Assembly: GCA_014925825.1 (NCBI GenBank)
Contig: JACGCK010000049.1
Location: 62,001 to 126,000 of the forward strand
Reading direction: 5' to 3'
Length of the DNA: 64,000 bases
Origin: Pholiota molesta
Taxonomy: Eukaryota; Basidiomycota; Agaricomycetes; Agaricales; Strophariaceae
The position numbers and the translations under genes were made by a program. The notes beneath the pieces are model-generated. The model did not search any database, had not been told where the DNA came from, and was given only the letters and a program-made list of their open reading frames with translations. Shown in pieces: positions 62,013 to 64,000 of the stretch. The first letter of the stretch is position 1; each line of letters starts with the position of its first letter.

Positions 62013-64000
62013 ATGTCCAACACTGCAGTGCTGCCCCAGGGTGCCGGCTATGGAGTTGGTAAGAAATTAGAATGTCCTTATGGTTTTACATTATCTGATC
62101 AGAAAATAACTCGTTCCTTGATTGCCTTACTTATTCTGTTTTCCCCGTTCAGTTGTTGGTGAGCATACCTACCATTTGCCGTGAAACAATAGGCTAATGA
62201 GTTACCTTTTCAGGAATCGGTCTTTTCTTCAGCGCGTTTATGCTGGTGCTCACTGCCGTTCAGGCAAGATACACTGCATTCTCTCCGAAGAGCTCGGAAG
62301 AATTCACAAGCGCCTCACGGAGCGTGAAACCTGGGTTGATCGCGTCCGGTATCGTATCCGCTTGGACATGGGCTGCAACACTAGTACGCTGATTCTTGTT
62401 TGAATTTTCGGTGATACTTCTAACATTCATGTCATTGTTCAGTTACAAAGTAGCGCTGTCGCGTATAAATTTGGTGGGTACTCTCACCGATGCTGTCGAG
62501 TATTAGGCTGACAGACCTCAATTTCTAGGTATCAGTGGGCCATGGTGGTATGGAGGTATGACCTATACAATGCTGTGCTCTTGTATTCAACTCAAAGCGA
62601 TTATCAGCTGGTGCAACCGTCCAGATATTGCTGTTCGCGATGGTGGGTCACTAAGTACAATTTTGTTTACTTCATGCTCATGGAGCGCACGTGTAGTTGG
62701 CCGCCAAGCTAAAACTTAACGCACCTTACGCCCACACATGGCTCGAAATTGTGGGGGTCCGATGGGGCAAAACTGCACACCTCGTCTTTATGTTCTTTGG
62801 GTCGGTTCAGCTCATTGCGTTCATGTAATTCCAGCCTAACTTTGCTGTAGCCTCGCCACGAACATCATCGTCAGCTCCATGTTGATTCTCGGTGGATCAG
62901 CAACTGTCACTGATTTGACAGGAATGAGCACCATTGCTGTGAGTGATCTCTAAATGTTATTCGCAGGCTTTGATCTCATTCGAGATCTATCCCGCAGGCT
63001 TGCTTCCTCATTCCGCTGGGTGTGGCAATCTATGTTGTTGTAGGAGGAATGCGTTCGACACTTCTTTGCGACTAGCAAGTTTCATATTGTTCAAGTGCCA
63101 GCTAGACGCCCTCTAACCGATACTGTCTAGCACGCACACATCCGTCCTTTTCGTCATCATCTTGACCTTCGTTTTTACCGTATACGCTTCCAGTGACAAG
63201 ATCGGCAGTCCCCAACGGATGCATGATCTGCTCACAGCCGCTTCGGCCACCTCCCCAGTCCCTGGTAATGCCCACGGCTCCTACGTGACTATCCGTTCCA
63301 AGAACGGCCTCATCTTCGGCGTCATCAATATCATCGGTAACTTCGCTACGGTCTTCCAGGATCAGGCCTATTGGCAGCGCGCTATCGCCTCGCGTCCCGC
63401 CAGCACTGTCAAGGCATATCTACTCGGTGGACTCGCATGGTTCGCTATTCCGTTCACCTTTGCCACGACGCTTGGTCTGGCTGCGGTCGCGTTGAAGGGC
63501 GATCCGGATATGCGGGTGTTGTCTGCGGCCGATGTATCTGCTGGCTGCCCGCCGCGGCTGCTGCTGCTGCTCTGCTGGGTAAAGGTGGTGCTGCAGCTTT
63601 GCTGGTCCTCTTGTTCTTGGCTGTTACTAGCGCGTGCTCTGCCGAGCTCATCGCGGTTTCGTCGCTTTTGACTTATGATGTTTACAAGGTGAGTTTTTGG
63701 CTCTTGATACCAACGTCGAGATCTATTGTTGACTGTCAGATGTAATCGATGTGACAGACGTATATCAACCCCAAAGCTACTGAAGAGCAGATTCTGCGTG
63801 TGGACATCTTGGAGTATTGTTCTTTTTTGATTGATATTTCTTTTCAAACTGATTTGAATTGCGAAAGGTCGTATTCTATGCTCTTGTCTGTGGTCTGGCT
63901 GGTTTGATATTCTTCTATATCGGTGTCTCCATGGGATGGCTTTATGTGGGTCTCATGGATATTCAGATCATTATGTTGTGCCTAACTCCTCGGCCTGAAT
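62013..64000 (+). CDS. DUR3: Urea active transporter DUR3 (SSS family), truncated by window edge
   Basis: Plasma-membrane solute:proton or sodium symporter for urea, and for polyamines in some fungi. Exons: 62013-62058, a 6-nt microexon 62153-62158, 62214-62383, 62443-62473, 62529-62555, 62608-62642, 62697-62800, 62851-62938, 62998-63074, 63131-63688, then from 63758. They give [137 protein letters not shown] and [20 protein letters not shown]. One G is missing near 63543 (before [15 protein letters not shown]). The intron 63075-63130 has a GC donor. Roughly half of the TM segments are inside the window. Confidence 0.92.

Overview
The window is nuclear DNA of a basidiomycete fungus, most likely an Agaricomycete. 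Coding regions are cut by many short introns of about 50 nt with GT(A/G)NGT donors. The gene set includes a FunK1-type kinase, two members of a mushroom-type 7TM family, two DUF4436-like membrane genes, a fungal bestrophin-like channel and a DUR3 urea transporter. Gene density is moderate on the left (1-34 kb) and right (51-64 kb). The middle (34-51 kb) is poor in recognisable genes, and ATG12 is the main clear landmark there.

Layout, left to right: N-terminal exons of a STE11-type MAPKKK (-); a PMP20/Asp f 3-type peroxiredoxin (+); an OST-alpha/TMEM184-like membrane protein (-); two tandem DUF4436-like membrane genes (+), the second carrying a 1.9-kb inverted-repeat element with a 76-bp satellite in its last intron; a GPI-anchored pepsin-like protease (-), with a relic of a second copy after the first DUF4436-like gene; a FunK1 kinase (+) and an inverted FunK1 relic (-); RRP7 (-); an ABHD12-like hydrolase (-); a non-LTR retrotransposon relic (-); a bestrophin-like channel (+); glycyl-tRNA synthetase (+); a small basic protein (+); ATG12 (-); two divergent 7TM paralogs (- and +) with a 299-bp MITE between them; DNA2 nuclease-helicase (+); an uncharacterised conserved fungal protein (-); and DUR3 (+), cut by the right edge.

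Most neighbours are unrelated housekeeping genes, so no multi-gene pathway is apparent. The co-duplicated unit is the DUF4436-like gene plus the convergent aspartic protease. The DUR3 promoter carries a GATA-site cluster that fits nitrogen control. The DNA2 promoter carries two ACGCGT boxes that fit G1/S control.

A caution applies to the whole window. At least ten unrelated genes, including essential ones (GlyRS, DNA2) and universally conserved stretches, need single missing bases to stay in frame. Almost all of the missing bases lie in homopolymers or short repeats. This looks like systematic base loss in the assembly rather than gene decay, so broken reading frames here should not be called pseudogenes without read-level checking. 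Exon coordinates were derived by hand from splice consensus and family similarity. The family assignments come from recalled conserved motifs, not from a search.
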